Of a DNA stretch of 39,144 nt, positions 32,231 through 39,144 are shown one piece after another. Source of the DNA: Polynucleobacter meluiroseus (lineage in GTDB: Bacteria > Pseudomonadota > Gammaproteobacteria > Burkholderiales > Burkholderiaceae). Each line of letters starts with the position of its first letter. The first letter of the stretch is position 1. The notes under the pieces were generated by a model. That model saw only the letters and a program-made list of their open reading frames with translations, did not search any database and was not told where the DNA came from. Location: contig CAMCUP010000018.1 of NCBI GenBank assembly GCA_945878885.1, forward strand, positions 1-39,144. Direction: 5' to 3'. Both the position numbers and the translations under genes were made by a program.

Positions 32231-32614
32231 ATGACAACTAATGCATGTATTGAATTAAAAGATCTGCAGCTCCAGACCCAAATTGGAACCTACGGACCTG
32301 GCGCAATAATTCCGAAGCAGCATCTATTAGATTTAACGCTTTGGATTGACTCAAAACTGGTCTTCATCTCAGAAGATGTCATGGAAAATGTATTTGACTA
32401 TGATCCTCTGGTAATAGAGATTGATAGGCTAGCTGGCGACGGTCATTATGAAACTCAAGAAAGACTAATAACTCGAATAGTTCATGCTTGCGCACAATAT
32501 CCTGAAATTGAATCACTTCAAATTAACCTGAGAAAAGCACCAGTTCATGCTGGCTCTGGCTCGCTTGGCGTTCGCCTCTCAGTAAATAAAACTACCTTAG
32601 ATGACTTACGATGA
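32231..32614 (+). CDS. FolB-like (dihydroneopterin aldolase family) protein
   Basis: A 127-residue protein with the FolB fold pattern: IELKDLQLQTQIGTYG, then LLDLTLWID, VFDYDPLVIEIDRLAGDGHYETQERLITRIVHAC and the INLRKAP strand with the catalytic Lys. The acidic residue that follows the GTY turn in aldolases (Glu of DWEQ in FolB) is not seen here; the segment reads GPGAIIPKQ. It may be inactive as an aldolase or act on another pterin. It overlaps the ATPase start (ATGA). Confidence 0.85.
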   Translation: MTTNACIELKDLQLQTQIGTYGPGAIIPKQHLLDLTLWIDSKLVFISEDVMENVFDYDPLVIEIDRLAGDGHYETQERLITRIVHACAQYPEIESLQINLRKAPVHAGSGSLGVRLSVNKTTLDDLR

Positions 32615-33258
32615 CCTTACTTCAAGCTGAGGGGCTTGGCCGTCGAGTGACTAATGATCGCTGGCTATTTCGGCATCTTAATATCTCTCTTGCTGCTGGC
32701 GAGCAACTTGCTCTTCAGGGTGCCTCTGGGGTGGGCAAATCGACCTTACTCAATCTCTTAGCGGGACTTGATCAACCCGATGAGGGTCGGTTGCTCTTTG
32801 AGGACAAAGATCTCAAAATAATGGGGGCAAATGAGCATCTCCATCTACGCCGAGTTGCCTTCGGATTCGTATTTCAGGCATTTCATTTAATGCCACATCT
32901 CAATGCTCTACAAAATGTAATGGTCCCCTGTTTAATTGCTGGACTTCCTCTTGACCAAGCAAAAGATCGTGCTAAGGCCCTTTTAAGTGCACTAGGTTTA
33001 GCAGCTGCTTATGAGCAATTTCCGGCAGTCTTATCGGGAGGCGAGCAACAACGAATTGCCCTCGCGCGTGCCTTGGTCCATCATCCAAAAATCGTGCTCG
33101 CAGATGAGCCAACTGGTAACCTTGATCCGATTACTGCTGATCTTGCCTTAGAACTACTATGTCGATCTTGTCGTGAGCATAATGCCGCCTTAGTAATGGT
33201 GACCCATTCAGAGAAGGCAGCTGAGCGCTTGGATCGGCGTTTAGTTTTAACCAACTAA
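32611..33258 (+). CDS. ABC transporter ATPase (LolD/AttE type)
   Basis: A 215-residue ATPase of the MacB/LolD/FtsE group. Walker A is GASGVGKST (residues 37-45), the Q-loop is FGFVFQAF, the signature is LSGGEQQRIALARAL, and Walker B is IVLADEPTGNLD. The stop codon overlaps the permease ATG (TAATG). It powers the large permease next door; the substrate is probably extracted from the membrane rather than moved through it. Confidence 0.95.
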   Translation: MTLLQAEGLGRRVTNDRWLFRHLNISLAAGEQLALQGASGVGKSTLLNLLAGLDQPDEGRLLFEDKDLKIMGANEHLHLRRVAFGFVFQAFHLMPHLNALQNVMVPCLIAGLPLDQAKDRAKALLSALGLAAAYEQFPAVLSGGEQQRIALARALVHHPKIVLADEPTGNLDPITADLALELLCRSCREHNAALVMVTHSEKAAERLDRRLVLTN

Positions 33259-35795
33259 TGCTGTTTTATTGGCTACTTTCATCTGCCTTTAAGGCGCAGC
33301 TGGGTCGTTGGCTGATAGCGGGTCTTGCTGTAGCTTTGGGTATTACACTGGCCGTCGCAATTCATACAGTAAATCGTTCAGCGCTAAGCGAGTTTAGTCG
33401 TGCCTTAGATCTAGTTAATGGCCAGGCATCTGCCCAAATCGTGATCCCTACCGGTGAATTCTCAGATCAGCTTTATGACCAAATTGTTACGCAGCAAACT
33501 GCGCTAGGAATTCGTGCAATCAGCCCAGTTTTAGAACGCAATACCGCACAAATTCGTGTTCTCGGAATCGATATTTTTCAGGCAGCTCGAGTATCGCCCT
33601 CTCTGGTGCCTTTAGTTTCTGAAGATCAAGATCAAGGATTATTTTCAGACGATGCTATCTTTTTATCGGCCGCTGCCTTACAAAAGTTGCAATTATCAGT
33701 AGGCGACCCCTTGGCGCTGGATTACGAAGGGAAGACCGTTCGATTTAAAATTGCTGGCACGGTACCAGGCGCGATTGGTCAAGTTATTGCTGTGATGGAC
33801 TTGGGTTTACTACAGTGGCGCCTTGGAGGCTTTGATCGAGTTAGCCGGCTCGATGTGCAACTTCTGCATGACAAAGGAATCGAAGAGGTAGCTAAGGCTG
33901 TTCAGAACCTCAATCTAGGCCTGCGTTTAATTAGTGCGCAAGAGCGTGATCGCCGTGCCTCTAATTTGTCGCGCGCATATCGTGTTAACTTAAATGTTTT
34001 AGCGCTCGTTGCCCTTTTTGCAGGCGCTTTTTTGGTCTTTACGACCATCAGCTTTTCGGTTCTGCGCCAACAATCCCAACTAGCACTTCTGAGTATTTTG
34101 GGTGCAAGTCCCCGGTGGATATTTTCATTAGTGCTTGCGCAAGCTGGTGTCATCGCTGCTTTAGGAGGTCTGCTAGGTATAGGCCTGGGTCTTACTTTAG
34201 CCTTTGTTTTACTTAATATGCTTGGCGGTGATTTAGGGGGAGGTTATTTCTCTGGCGCAGTACCACCCCTAGAAATTGATTCTGTCGCACTTCTGGGCTT
34301 TTGGATCCTCGCTATTGCGGTAGGTTTATTGGCCGCGTATTTTCCAGCAAAAGCTGCCACCTCAAAACGCCCTACCGAGCTATTAAGATCTGGCTCTACC
34401 GAACGCGTCTTGCGGCCTGCAATGGATCATCGAGTTGCTCTTATTTTCAGCCTTGCCAGCTTAGTCTTAGCATTTATACCAGCCATTAATGATCTTCCCC
34501 TTGCCGCATATGCTTCGATTGCATGTTTATTATTTGCAGGCTTAGCGCTTATTCCATGTTTAGTTCAGTATTGCTTTTCAGCACTCGCCGATCGTTTATC
34601 GCGCTGGCAAAAGCAGCCATCATCTCTGATTTTTGCAGTCTGGCGCTTAGCTCAAGCACCAGCTAGTGCTGCGGGATTAATTGCAGGTGTAGTTGCTGCT
34701 CTTGCCCTTACTGTAGCAATGGTGGTGATGGTTGCTAGTTTTCGAGACTCGATGACCCAATGGCTTGACCAAGTATTGCCAGCAGATTTATATGCAAACT
34801 TTAAGCAGGTAAAGCAAGACAATGCGTTTCTCAAAAACCCCAATCTATTAAAACGTATTGCGCAAGTTCCGGGTATTGAACGATATGAATTAAGCGTGCA
34901 ACGTAAGATTCTGTTTCAGTCTGATCGACCCGAGGTCACTTTAATTGCTCGACCAATCCAACAGTCTCGTGCAGCTGAAGCTCTGCCCTTAATTGGCTCA
35001 GTCTATCCCCAAAACTCAACGCCAAATCAGCCTGCCTTGCCAGTAGCCTACGTATCTGAGGCGATGGTGGATTTATATGATTGGCGTCCCGGTGAAATTC
35101 ATACCTTACCAGCCTTTAATGGGCAGCAGAACGCCCAAAAAGTCTGGATTGGAGGCATTTTTCGGGACTATGGTCGACAGCACGGTGCGCTAATCATTGA
35201 TCTTGCTGAATACCAAAATATGAGTGGCGATCAACAGTATTCGGGTATCGCGATCTGGCTAGTCAATCAAGCAGATCCAACCACAGTACTGAATGCACTG
35301 CGTGTTGCAATTCCCCAGTTTCGTGATCAGGATTTTACTAATCGCAGTAGCCTACGAGCTCTCTCTTTAACGATTTTTGATCGTAGTTTTGCCTTGACTT
35401 ATGCTCTAGAGATCGCCGCTCTTCTAGTGGCACTATTTGCAGTAGCGACAGGCTTTGCAGGTCAAGCATTACTTCGACAGAAAGAATATGCCTTGGTGCA
35501 CTACCTGGGCCAATCTAGTGCGCAGCGTACAAGCTGGATTAGCGCCGAGTCAGGCCTTTTATTGGGATTAGCAGTTATTTGGGGAACAATCTTAGGTTTA
35601 TTAATGAGCCAGATATTAATCCACCGCGTTAACCCGCAATCCTTTCATTGGACAATGGACACAAGCGTGCCGTATTTTGCACTAATTACACTCATGCTGG
35701 TCTTGGTTGGCTCAGGCATAGCAGCGGCCTTATGGGCTGCAAAGCGCAATTTAAATCGAGCCAATTTAATCACTGCATTACGAGAGGAGTGGTAA
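33258..35795 (+). CDS. FtsX-like permease, two-block (AttF/AttG-like)
   Basis: An 845-residue inner-membrane protein. An N-terminal helix (LGRWLIAGLAVALGITLAVAIHTVN) is followed by a large periplasmic domain, then three helices of an FtsX block (residues 245-365). A second pair of helices, another periplasmic domain and a second three-helix FtsX block near the C-terminus repeat the layout. Two FtsX blocks fused in one chain replace the separate AttF and AttG of other species. It overlaps the ATPase and the AttH-like gene by TAATG at both ends, so translation is coupled. Confidence 0.92.
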   Translation: MLFYWLLSSAFKAQLGRWLIAGLAVALGITLAVAIHTVNRSALSEFSRALDLVNGQASAQIVIPTGEFSDQLYDQIVTQQTALGIRAISPVLERNTAQIRVLGIDIFQAARVSPSLVPLVSEDQDQGLFSDDAIFLSAAALQKLQLSVGDPLALDYEGKTVRFKIAGTVPGAIGQVIAVMDLGLLQWRLGGFDRVSRLDVQLLHDKGIEEVAKAVQNLNLGLRLISAQERDRRASNLSRAYRVNLNVLALVALFAGAFLVFTTISFSVLRQQSQLALLSILGASPRWIFSLVLAQAGVIAALGGLLGIGLGLTLAFVLLNMLGGDLGGGYFSGAVPPLEIDSVALLGFWILAIAVGLLAAYFPAKAATSKRPTELLRSGSTERVLRPAMDHRVALIFSLASLVLAFIPAINDLPLAAYASIACLLFAGLALIPCLVQYCFSALADRLSRWQKQPSSLIFAVWRLAQAPASAAGLIAGVVAALALTVAMVVMVASFRDSMTQWLDQVLPADLYANFKQVKQDNAFLKNPNLLKRIAQVPGIERYELSVQRKILFQSDRPEVTLIARPIQQSRAAEALPLIGSVYPQNSTPNQPALPVAYVSEAMVDLYDWRPGEIHTLPAFNGQQNAQKVWIGGIFRDYGRQHGALIIDLAEYQNMSGDQQYSGIAIWLVNQADPTTVLNALRVAIPQFRDQDFTNRSSLRALSLTIFDRSFALTYALEIAALLVALFAVATGFAGQALLRQKEYALVHYLGQSSAQRTSWISAESGLLLGLAVIWGTILGLLMSQILIHRVNPQSFHWTMDTSVPYFALITLMLVLVGSGIAAALWAAKRNLNRANLITALREEW

Positions 35796-36904
35796 TGCAC
35801 CAGCGTAATCGCCGATATTTTATGCAAGCATTACTCGTGTCAAACGCACTTCCAATTTCTCTATGGGCAAATTCTGCTTCAGTTGTCTATCCGCCTGTTC
35901 GACCTAGAGTGCTGGTATTCCCGAAAGATTATGGAGCGCATCCAGAGTTTAGAACTGAGTGGTGGTATCTCACTGGTTGGCTTGGCTCAGGAGAAAATGC
36001 GCTGGGATTTCAGATTACCTTCTTTCGTAGTCGTACTCAACATTCTCCTGATAATCCAAGTCGTTTTGCACCACAACAGCTACTATTTGCACATGCCGCA
36101 TTAGCTATACCAGCAGAAGGTAAATTACGATATGCTGATGTTGCGGGACGAGTTGGAACTGCGGGCGCTAGTTTCGATACCACCGATACACAATTACATT
36201 TAGCTAATTGGACGATGGAGAGAACTGCAAATGATCGTTATCAGTTTTATATACCAGCAGATACCTTTACGCTACGTCTAGACGCTATTCCCTCCCAGGG
36301 TCCTGTATTAAGAGGAGATCGAGGTTATTCTGCTAAAGGTCCGAGCCCAGAACTCGCTAGCTATTATTACAGCCGTCCTCAGCTAAATGTCATAGCCCAA
36401 ATTGAGCTTAAAGAAAAATCATTAAAAGCCAAGCAAGGTGCTCTCATTAAGTACTCTGGAATTGGCTGGTTAGATCATGAATGGTCGAGCAGTTTACTGA
36501 TGACTGGTGCAGTTGGTTGGGATTGGATTGGCATCAATCTTCTCGATGGAGGCAGCATCATGGCCTTTCGCATAAGAGATAAGGCAGGTAAGACCTTATT
36601 TAGTGAATGGGATCGACGTGATCAAAAAGGTCGAGTCCTGGAGCGCCACTCCAATGCTATTTGGGAAGTAGTCGGCCAATGGAAATCGCCACGATCGCTT
36701 GCAAATTATCCAAAAGGCTTTTTAATTCGAGTTGGCAATCAAGAGCTTCGATTGCAAACCCTGATACAAGATCAAGAGTTAGACGCTCGTGCTAGTACGG
36801 GTGGGTTTTACTACGAGGGTGCGGTAGAAATGAGTCAGAATAAAGTTGTTATTGGCCGCGGCTATCTTGAGCTAACTGGATATAGTCAAGCAGTGAAGTT
36901 CTGA
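35795..36904 (+). CDS. Tat-exported CrtC/AttH-like lipocalin protein
   Basis: A 369-residue protein starting at the ATG that overlaps the permease stop; a longer frame back to 35648 lies inside the permease gene. The N-terminus reads NRRYFMQALLV, a twin-arginine signal, so it is exported folded. The mature part has the CrtC/AttH pattern: HPEFRTEWWYLTGWL, FQITFFRSR, then YYYSRPQLNV, SGIGWLDHEWSS and WDWIGINLLDGGSIMAFRIRD. This double-lipocalin fold binds hydrophobic ligands; the CrtC branch hydrates carotenoids. Next to an ABC transporter it fits an AttEFGH-like system. Confidence 0.92.
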   Translation: MHQRNRRYFMQALLVSNALPISLWANSASVVYPPVRPRVLVFPKDYGAHPEFRTEWWYLTGWLGSGENALGFQITFFRSRTQHSPDNPSRFAPQQLLFAHAALAIPAEGKLRYADVAGRVGTAGASFDTTDTQLHLANWTMERTANDRYQFYIPADTFTLRLDAIPSQGPVLRGDRGYSAKGPSPELASYYYSRPQLNVIAQIELKEKSLKAKQGALIKYSGIGWLDHEWSSSLLMTGAVGWDWIGINLLDGGSIMAFRIRDKAGKTLFSEWDRRDQKGRVLERHSNAIWEVVGQWKSPRSLANYPKGFLIRVGNQELRLQTLIQDQELDARASTGGFYYEGAVEMSQNKVVIGRGYLELTGYSQAVKF

Positions 36905-36949
36905 CAACAATCATCTTGCAACCAATGGTAAAGACTAAAAAGAAAGTAA

Positions 36950-37666
36950 ATGCACATGATTAGGATTGTTGGCTTAATTACATTGTTGCTAGCTGCTAAT
37001 CTCACGCTAGCACAGCAGACTGCCCCGCCAGGCTATTTCTCGGTCCCAGCCAGCGCCGATGGCATTGGCAAGCGCTATATGGATCGTGAAATCTCAGGGG
37101 TCATGGGCTGGCAAGGTGCTGCATGGCTTGAGCGAGATAAGAGGGAGCGCGAAGAACGTACCGATTTATTGCTAGATGCATTGGCATTACAACCAGGTAT
37201 GGTTGTAGCTGACATTGGCGCTGGTACCGGCTACCTATCTCGCCGCATGGCTCCACTTGTTATGCCAGGCGGAAAAATCATCGCGCTTGATCTACAGCCT
37301 GAAATGGTAAATTTTCTCCAGACTGGAATGAAGCGTTTAGGACTTTCGCAGATTGAAGTAAAGCTAGGGACGGTCGACGATATTAAATTACCTAAAAACT
37401 CAATCGATATGGCTATTATGGTCGATGTGTACCATGAACTGGCCTACCCTTATGAAGTAATGATTAGTATCATGCAGGCTCTCAAACCCCATGGTCGTAT
37501 AGTCTTCGTGGAATATAAAGCAGAAGATGCGCGCGTACCAATTAAGCCCCTACATAAAATGAGTGAGGCACAAATTAAGCGAGAAGCAAGTGTTTTTGCC
37601 CTGGAATGGGAGCGGACGGTGAGCACACTGCCATGGCAACATGTTGTTGTGTTTCGTAAACGATAA
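36950..37666 (+). CDS. Exported class I SAM-dependent methyltransferase
   Basis: A 238-residue protein whose start (MHMIRIVGLITLLLAANLTLAQQT) is a signal peptide, followed by a complete methyltransferase domain: VADIGAGTGYLSRRMA (motif I), IIALDLQPEMV (motif II), and MAIMVDVYHELAYP and GRIVFVEYK beyond. An enzyme that needs cytosolic SAM but carries a signal peptide is unusual; it may be periplasmic, membrane-tied, or recognise a lipid at the membrane. It lies 45 bases after the AttH-like gene and closes the operon. Confidence 0.88.
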   Translation: MHMIRIVGLITLLLAANLTLAQQTAPPGYFSVPASADGIGKRYMDREISGVMGWQGAAWLERDKREREERTDLLLDALALQPGMVVADIGAGTGYLSRRMAPLVMPGGKIIALDLQPEMVNFLQTGMKRLGLSQIEVKLGTVDDIKLPKNSIDMAIMVDVYHELAYPYEVMISIMQALKPHGRIVFVEYKAEDARVPIKPLHKMSEAQIKREASVFALEWERTVSTLPWQHVVVFRKR

Positions 37667-37714
37667 TATTTACGATCTACCCTAGCAGTCTCTACACCTT
37701 CTATACATTACTAC

Positions 37715-37828
37715 CTAATCTGACCAGAGATCAGCTAACCATCGTTTTAATTCTTGAAACATCAGTGCTAAGCCAATAACGGCTAGTAGAACGATAAATG
37801 CGGCAATTAATAATAAAGAATTATTCAT
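37715..37828 (-). CDS. Possible 37-residue single-helix membrane protein
   Basis: A small frame (NNSLLLIAAFIVLLAVIGLA, then MFQELKRWLADLWSD) with one hydrophobic helix and an amphipathic, mixed-charge tail ending in Trp/Asp. It lies 20 bases downstream of the fasciclin remnant. There is no clear ribosome site, so expression is unproved. Its composition is typical of real small membrane proteins. Confidence 0.4.
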   Translation of the reverse strand: MNNSLLLIAAFIVLLAVIGLALMFQELKRWLADLWSD

Positions 37829-37848
37829 TAAGCTAAAAAGCTTTTGAA

Positions 37849-38130
37849 TTAATTTTTCTTTATATTAAAAATATCAATTGAATCAACGGCATGAATCATG
37901 CCATTCGTAGCAATTATATTTTCGATTTTAATGCTCACCTGATTTACGCTTGGGCCGCTCAGATTAGATTCAATTAAAAGATCATCGCCAGCCACGGAGG
38001 AATAGTGAGAGTTATGAATTTTAGTTGAGGCAAACTCTGGCACAATAAAGTGATCAATAAAGTCGTTTAATTCCTCCGGATTAGATTCAAGTGACTGAAG
38101 ATATGAACTGACCTGACTCCCTATCTGTTT
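37849..38130 (-). pseudogene. Truncated fasciclin (FAS1) domain gene
   Basis: On the minus strand, an open frame from 38190 contains the C-terminal half of a FAS1 domain: ESNPEELNDFIDHFIVPEF, then GDDLLIESNLSG, then VNQVSIKIENIIATNGMIHAVDSIDIF and a stop at 37849. FAS1 domains mediate adhesion and are normally about 130 residues with a signal peptide. The N-terminal half and any ATG are missing; the only start is an internal GTG at 38043. The break falls where the stem-loop repeat begins, so the gene was cut by the scar zone. Confidence 0.65.
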
Positions 38131-38136
38131 TTGACC

Positions 38137-38172
38137 GAAAGTGTCACCACAAGCGTTACTTAAAGTAACTCC
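38137..38172 (+). repeat. Short stem-loop repeat, copy 2
   Basis: AGCGTTAC (38152-38159) and GTAACT (38165-38170) form the same stem as copy 1 at 27253-27299, with two mismatches at the base; the flanks (CACCAC before, CC after) match too. It sits next to a terminator hairpin and a tRNA-like relic, as copy 1 sits next to a relic. Confidence 0.5.
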
Positions 38173-38182
38173 TAAAAGACCG

Positions 38183-38212
38183 AACCCCCACTATCGCTAG
38201 TGAGGGTTTTTT
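38183..38212. terminator. Terminator-like hairpin
   Basis: Arms 38183-38193 and 38198-38208 pair (11 bases, one mismatch) with a 4-base loop and are followed by a T run on the plus strand. No plus-strand gene ends close by, so it probably came with the tRNA relic beside it. Confidence 0.65.
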
Positions 38213-38213
38213 A

Positions 38214-38252
38214 TGGTGGGCCCAAGAGCACTTGAACCTGGCTTATAGGATG
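38214..38252 (-). other. Decayed tRNA 3'-end relic B
   Basis: On the minus strand: ATCCT strand, variable ATAAG, T-arm CCAGG-TTCAAGT-GCTCT (second strand changed, no longer pairs), acceptor TGGGCCC, A and an intact CCA. It is the best-kept of the decayed copies and shares the GCTCT change with relic A at 29341. The layout hairpin, short spacer, relic is the same at both places. Confidence 0.5.
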
Positions 38253-38320
38253 CCTGACTGTATACCTAAACTGTTGCTGACAAAGTTAAGATATTAAGAA
38301 AAAAATTGAAAATATCCTAG

Positions 38321-38506
38321 TCATTTTGAAGTTTTAGGGCCAATAGGTGCTTTTTGATGCCCAAAATAAAGATCGATCAAAACAAGTCCGATTTCATGGT
38401 CTAAATAACTATCTGTACTTGGGTCCCAGAACTCGCTTTTCATAGTGTCAAAAAATACATCCCTGCCATCAAAGTTATAAGGGCCTTGAGTATGTTTCGG
38501 CTGCAT
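38321..38506 (-). CDS. Small acidic hypothetical protein
   Basis: A 61-residue protein from the ATG at 38504-38506, which has an excellent ribosome site (AGGAGGT, spaced 5). The longer frame to 38569 is less likely. The sequence (QPKHTQGPYNFDGRDVFF, then WDPSTDSYLDHEIGLVLIDLYF) is acidic and aromatic; no family is recognised. It stands between the decayed tRNA relic and copy 2 of the 162-bp repeat. Confidence 0.6.
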   Translation of the reverse strand: MQPKHTQGPYNFDGRDVFFDTMKSEFWDPSTDSYLDHEIGLVLIDLYFGHQKAPIGPKTSK

Positions 38507-38600
38507 ATTGACCTCCTCTGTTGATGAGTTTGTACATGCTGTCTCTTGCTTTTTAGTATGAATTTCCATTGTCGTTTAAAACAACATATTAAGTACTAAC

Positions 38601-38762
38601 CTATTTCTTTGCACGCAAAACTGATCTAATTAGCGCCTTAATTTGCAACCAATTTCAGCCCAGTATCCGCTCAATATAGGCTGCCAGTCAAAAATAACAT
38701 CATCATTTGGATGGATTAAAGTTAGATACAAGTGGTGGATCAGGATTGGATGCAAATTAACA
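38601..38762 (+). repeat. 162-bp repeat, copy 2 (inverted to copy 1)
   Basis: Gapless alignment to the reverse complement of 27939-28100 (about 83% identical by hand count). The outer end is GGATTGGATGCAAATTAACA, closing at 38762. Its own internal inverted arm (TTAATTTGCAACCAATTTC at 38638) gives the hairpin-like ends of a MITE. The two copies bracket about 10.5 kb containing the AlkB-to-methyltransferase operon. No gene inside. Confidence 0.75.
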
Positions 38763-38892
38763 ATAAAGTAGCTTATAGTCTTGTAGGATCCACCACGCTA
38801 GACCAAGGCCACCCATACGCTAGCCAAGCGCGACCATGATTGGCTCAATAGATCACAATTAACCAAGGTAATTCCAATCTTTTATTGATTTT

Positions 38893-38937
38893 TGGCCTGC
38901 CCAGCACGATTCGAACGTGCGGCCTACGCCTTAGAAG
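38893..38937 (-). other. tRNA-Arg(TCT) 3'-half relic
   Basis: On the minus strand: anticodon loop CTTCTAA (anticodon TCT), stem strand GGCGT, variable AGGCC, T-arm GCACG-TTCGAAT-CGTGC (perfect), acceptor TGGGCAG, G and CCA. The bases before the loop (GATTT) cannot pair with GGCGT, so the 5' half is missing. A half tRNA that begins at the anticodon loop is what a tyrosine-recombinase integration or excision leaves. The other half, if any, lies outside this stretch; 38938-39144 shows nothing recognisable. Confidence 0.65.
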
Positions 38938-39144
38938 AAATCGTGAGTTTTTTGATTCAGTTCATCAATAAAAGAAGTCTAGCTGAGTACGTGAGCTATC
39001 TTGAGATTAAAGGATTAACCGGCTTACCTATGGCGATTAAGATTTACTCACCACCCAGCTGTATTTTTTCTTTATCCTTTTTTTACCCAGGCACTGCACC
39101 ACCCTTTAGCTGAAACTGCTTTACCACCAAATGCGAGGCACGGC

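Noticed and set aside
38892..39113. 73-residue plus-strand frame starting over the tRNA-Arg half
   Set aside because: Its first residues are the antisense of a tRNA 3' half (ACPARFERAAYALE pattern), a common false gene; the rest has no family and no ribosome site.
1..39144. CRISPR array or complete tRNA/rRNA gene
   Set aside because: No regularly spaced repeats were seen, and every tRNA-like stretch lacks its 5' half.

Overview
The window is AT-rich chromosomal DNA. Its gene families suggest a small-genome freshwater betaproteobacterium of the Burkholderiaceae, most like Polynucleobacter. The pointers are two Bug/TctC solute-binding proteins, TIGR03643, DUF427, NIPSNAP, a MipA/OmpV protein, a CHRD protein and an FeS-type photolyase. 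This assignment is inference; no rRNA or other phylogenetic marker is present.

Layout. (1) 1-4.5 kb is a catabolic block: the end of a thiamine-diphosphate enzyme, then a convergent operon of MHS-type transporter, class III CoA-transferase, enoyl-CoA hydratase and Bug protein. (2) 4.5-12.3 kb is mixed metabolism: an exported MetX-like hydrolase, an ammonium transporter, cupins, an SDR/GlcG-like/Bug operon with a probable TctA scrap behind it, and a NIPSNAP/cupin/mini-lipoprotein operon. (3) 12.3-17.8 kb holds an asparaginase and several envelope proteins (OmpA-like lipoprotein, secreted-repeat lipoprotein, SRPBCC protein, DUF427). (4) 17.8-23.3 kb is a lipid-themed cluster: ketoacyl-ACP synthase, dedicated ACP and a DUF4118 membrane protein diverge from a lipase-like hydrolase, a fatty-acid hydroxylase and a frameshifted MipA/OmpV gene, and a second, AGMO-like hydroxylase converges on them. 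(5) 23.3-27.1 kb holds the scrambled remains of a histone-deacetylase-family gene, an alternative oxidase, a Cys-rich mini-protein, an FeS-BCP photolyase with TIGR03643, and an HNH protein. (6) 27.1-28.1 kb is a scar zone: the 3' end of a tRNA-borne group I intron, tRNA 3'-half relics, a RelBE-type toxin-antitoxin pair with a perfect operator palindrome, and one copy of a 162-bp repeat. (7) 28.1-37.7 kb holds stress and envelope genes, ending in a tightly overlapping operon: AlkB-like dioxygenase, COG3380 FAD protein, FolB-like protein, ABC ATPase, two-block permease, Tat-exported CrtC/AttH-like protein, and an exported methyltransferase. (8) 37.7-39.1 kb is a second scar zone: a truncated fasciclin gene, a tRNA relic, the inverted second copy of the 162-bp repeat, and a tRNA-Arg(TCT) 3' half.

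The most unusual feature is the pair of scar zones. Both carry a terminator-like hairpin followed by a tRNA 3'-end relic, both carry a copy of a short stem-loop block, and both carry a copy of the 162-bp repeat (gapless, about 83% identical by hand count, inverted). They bracket roughly 10.5 kb that holds the ABC/AttH operon. This looks like repeated insertion and excision at tRNA 3' ends, one of which carried an Azoarcus-like group I intron. The functional units best worth testing are the KAS/ACP/hydroxylase lipid cluster and the AttEFGH-like export operon.
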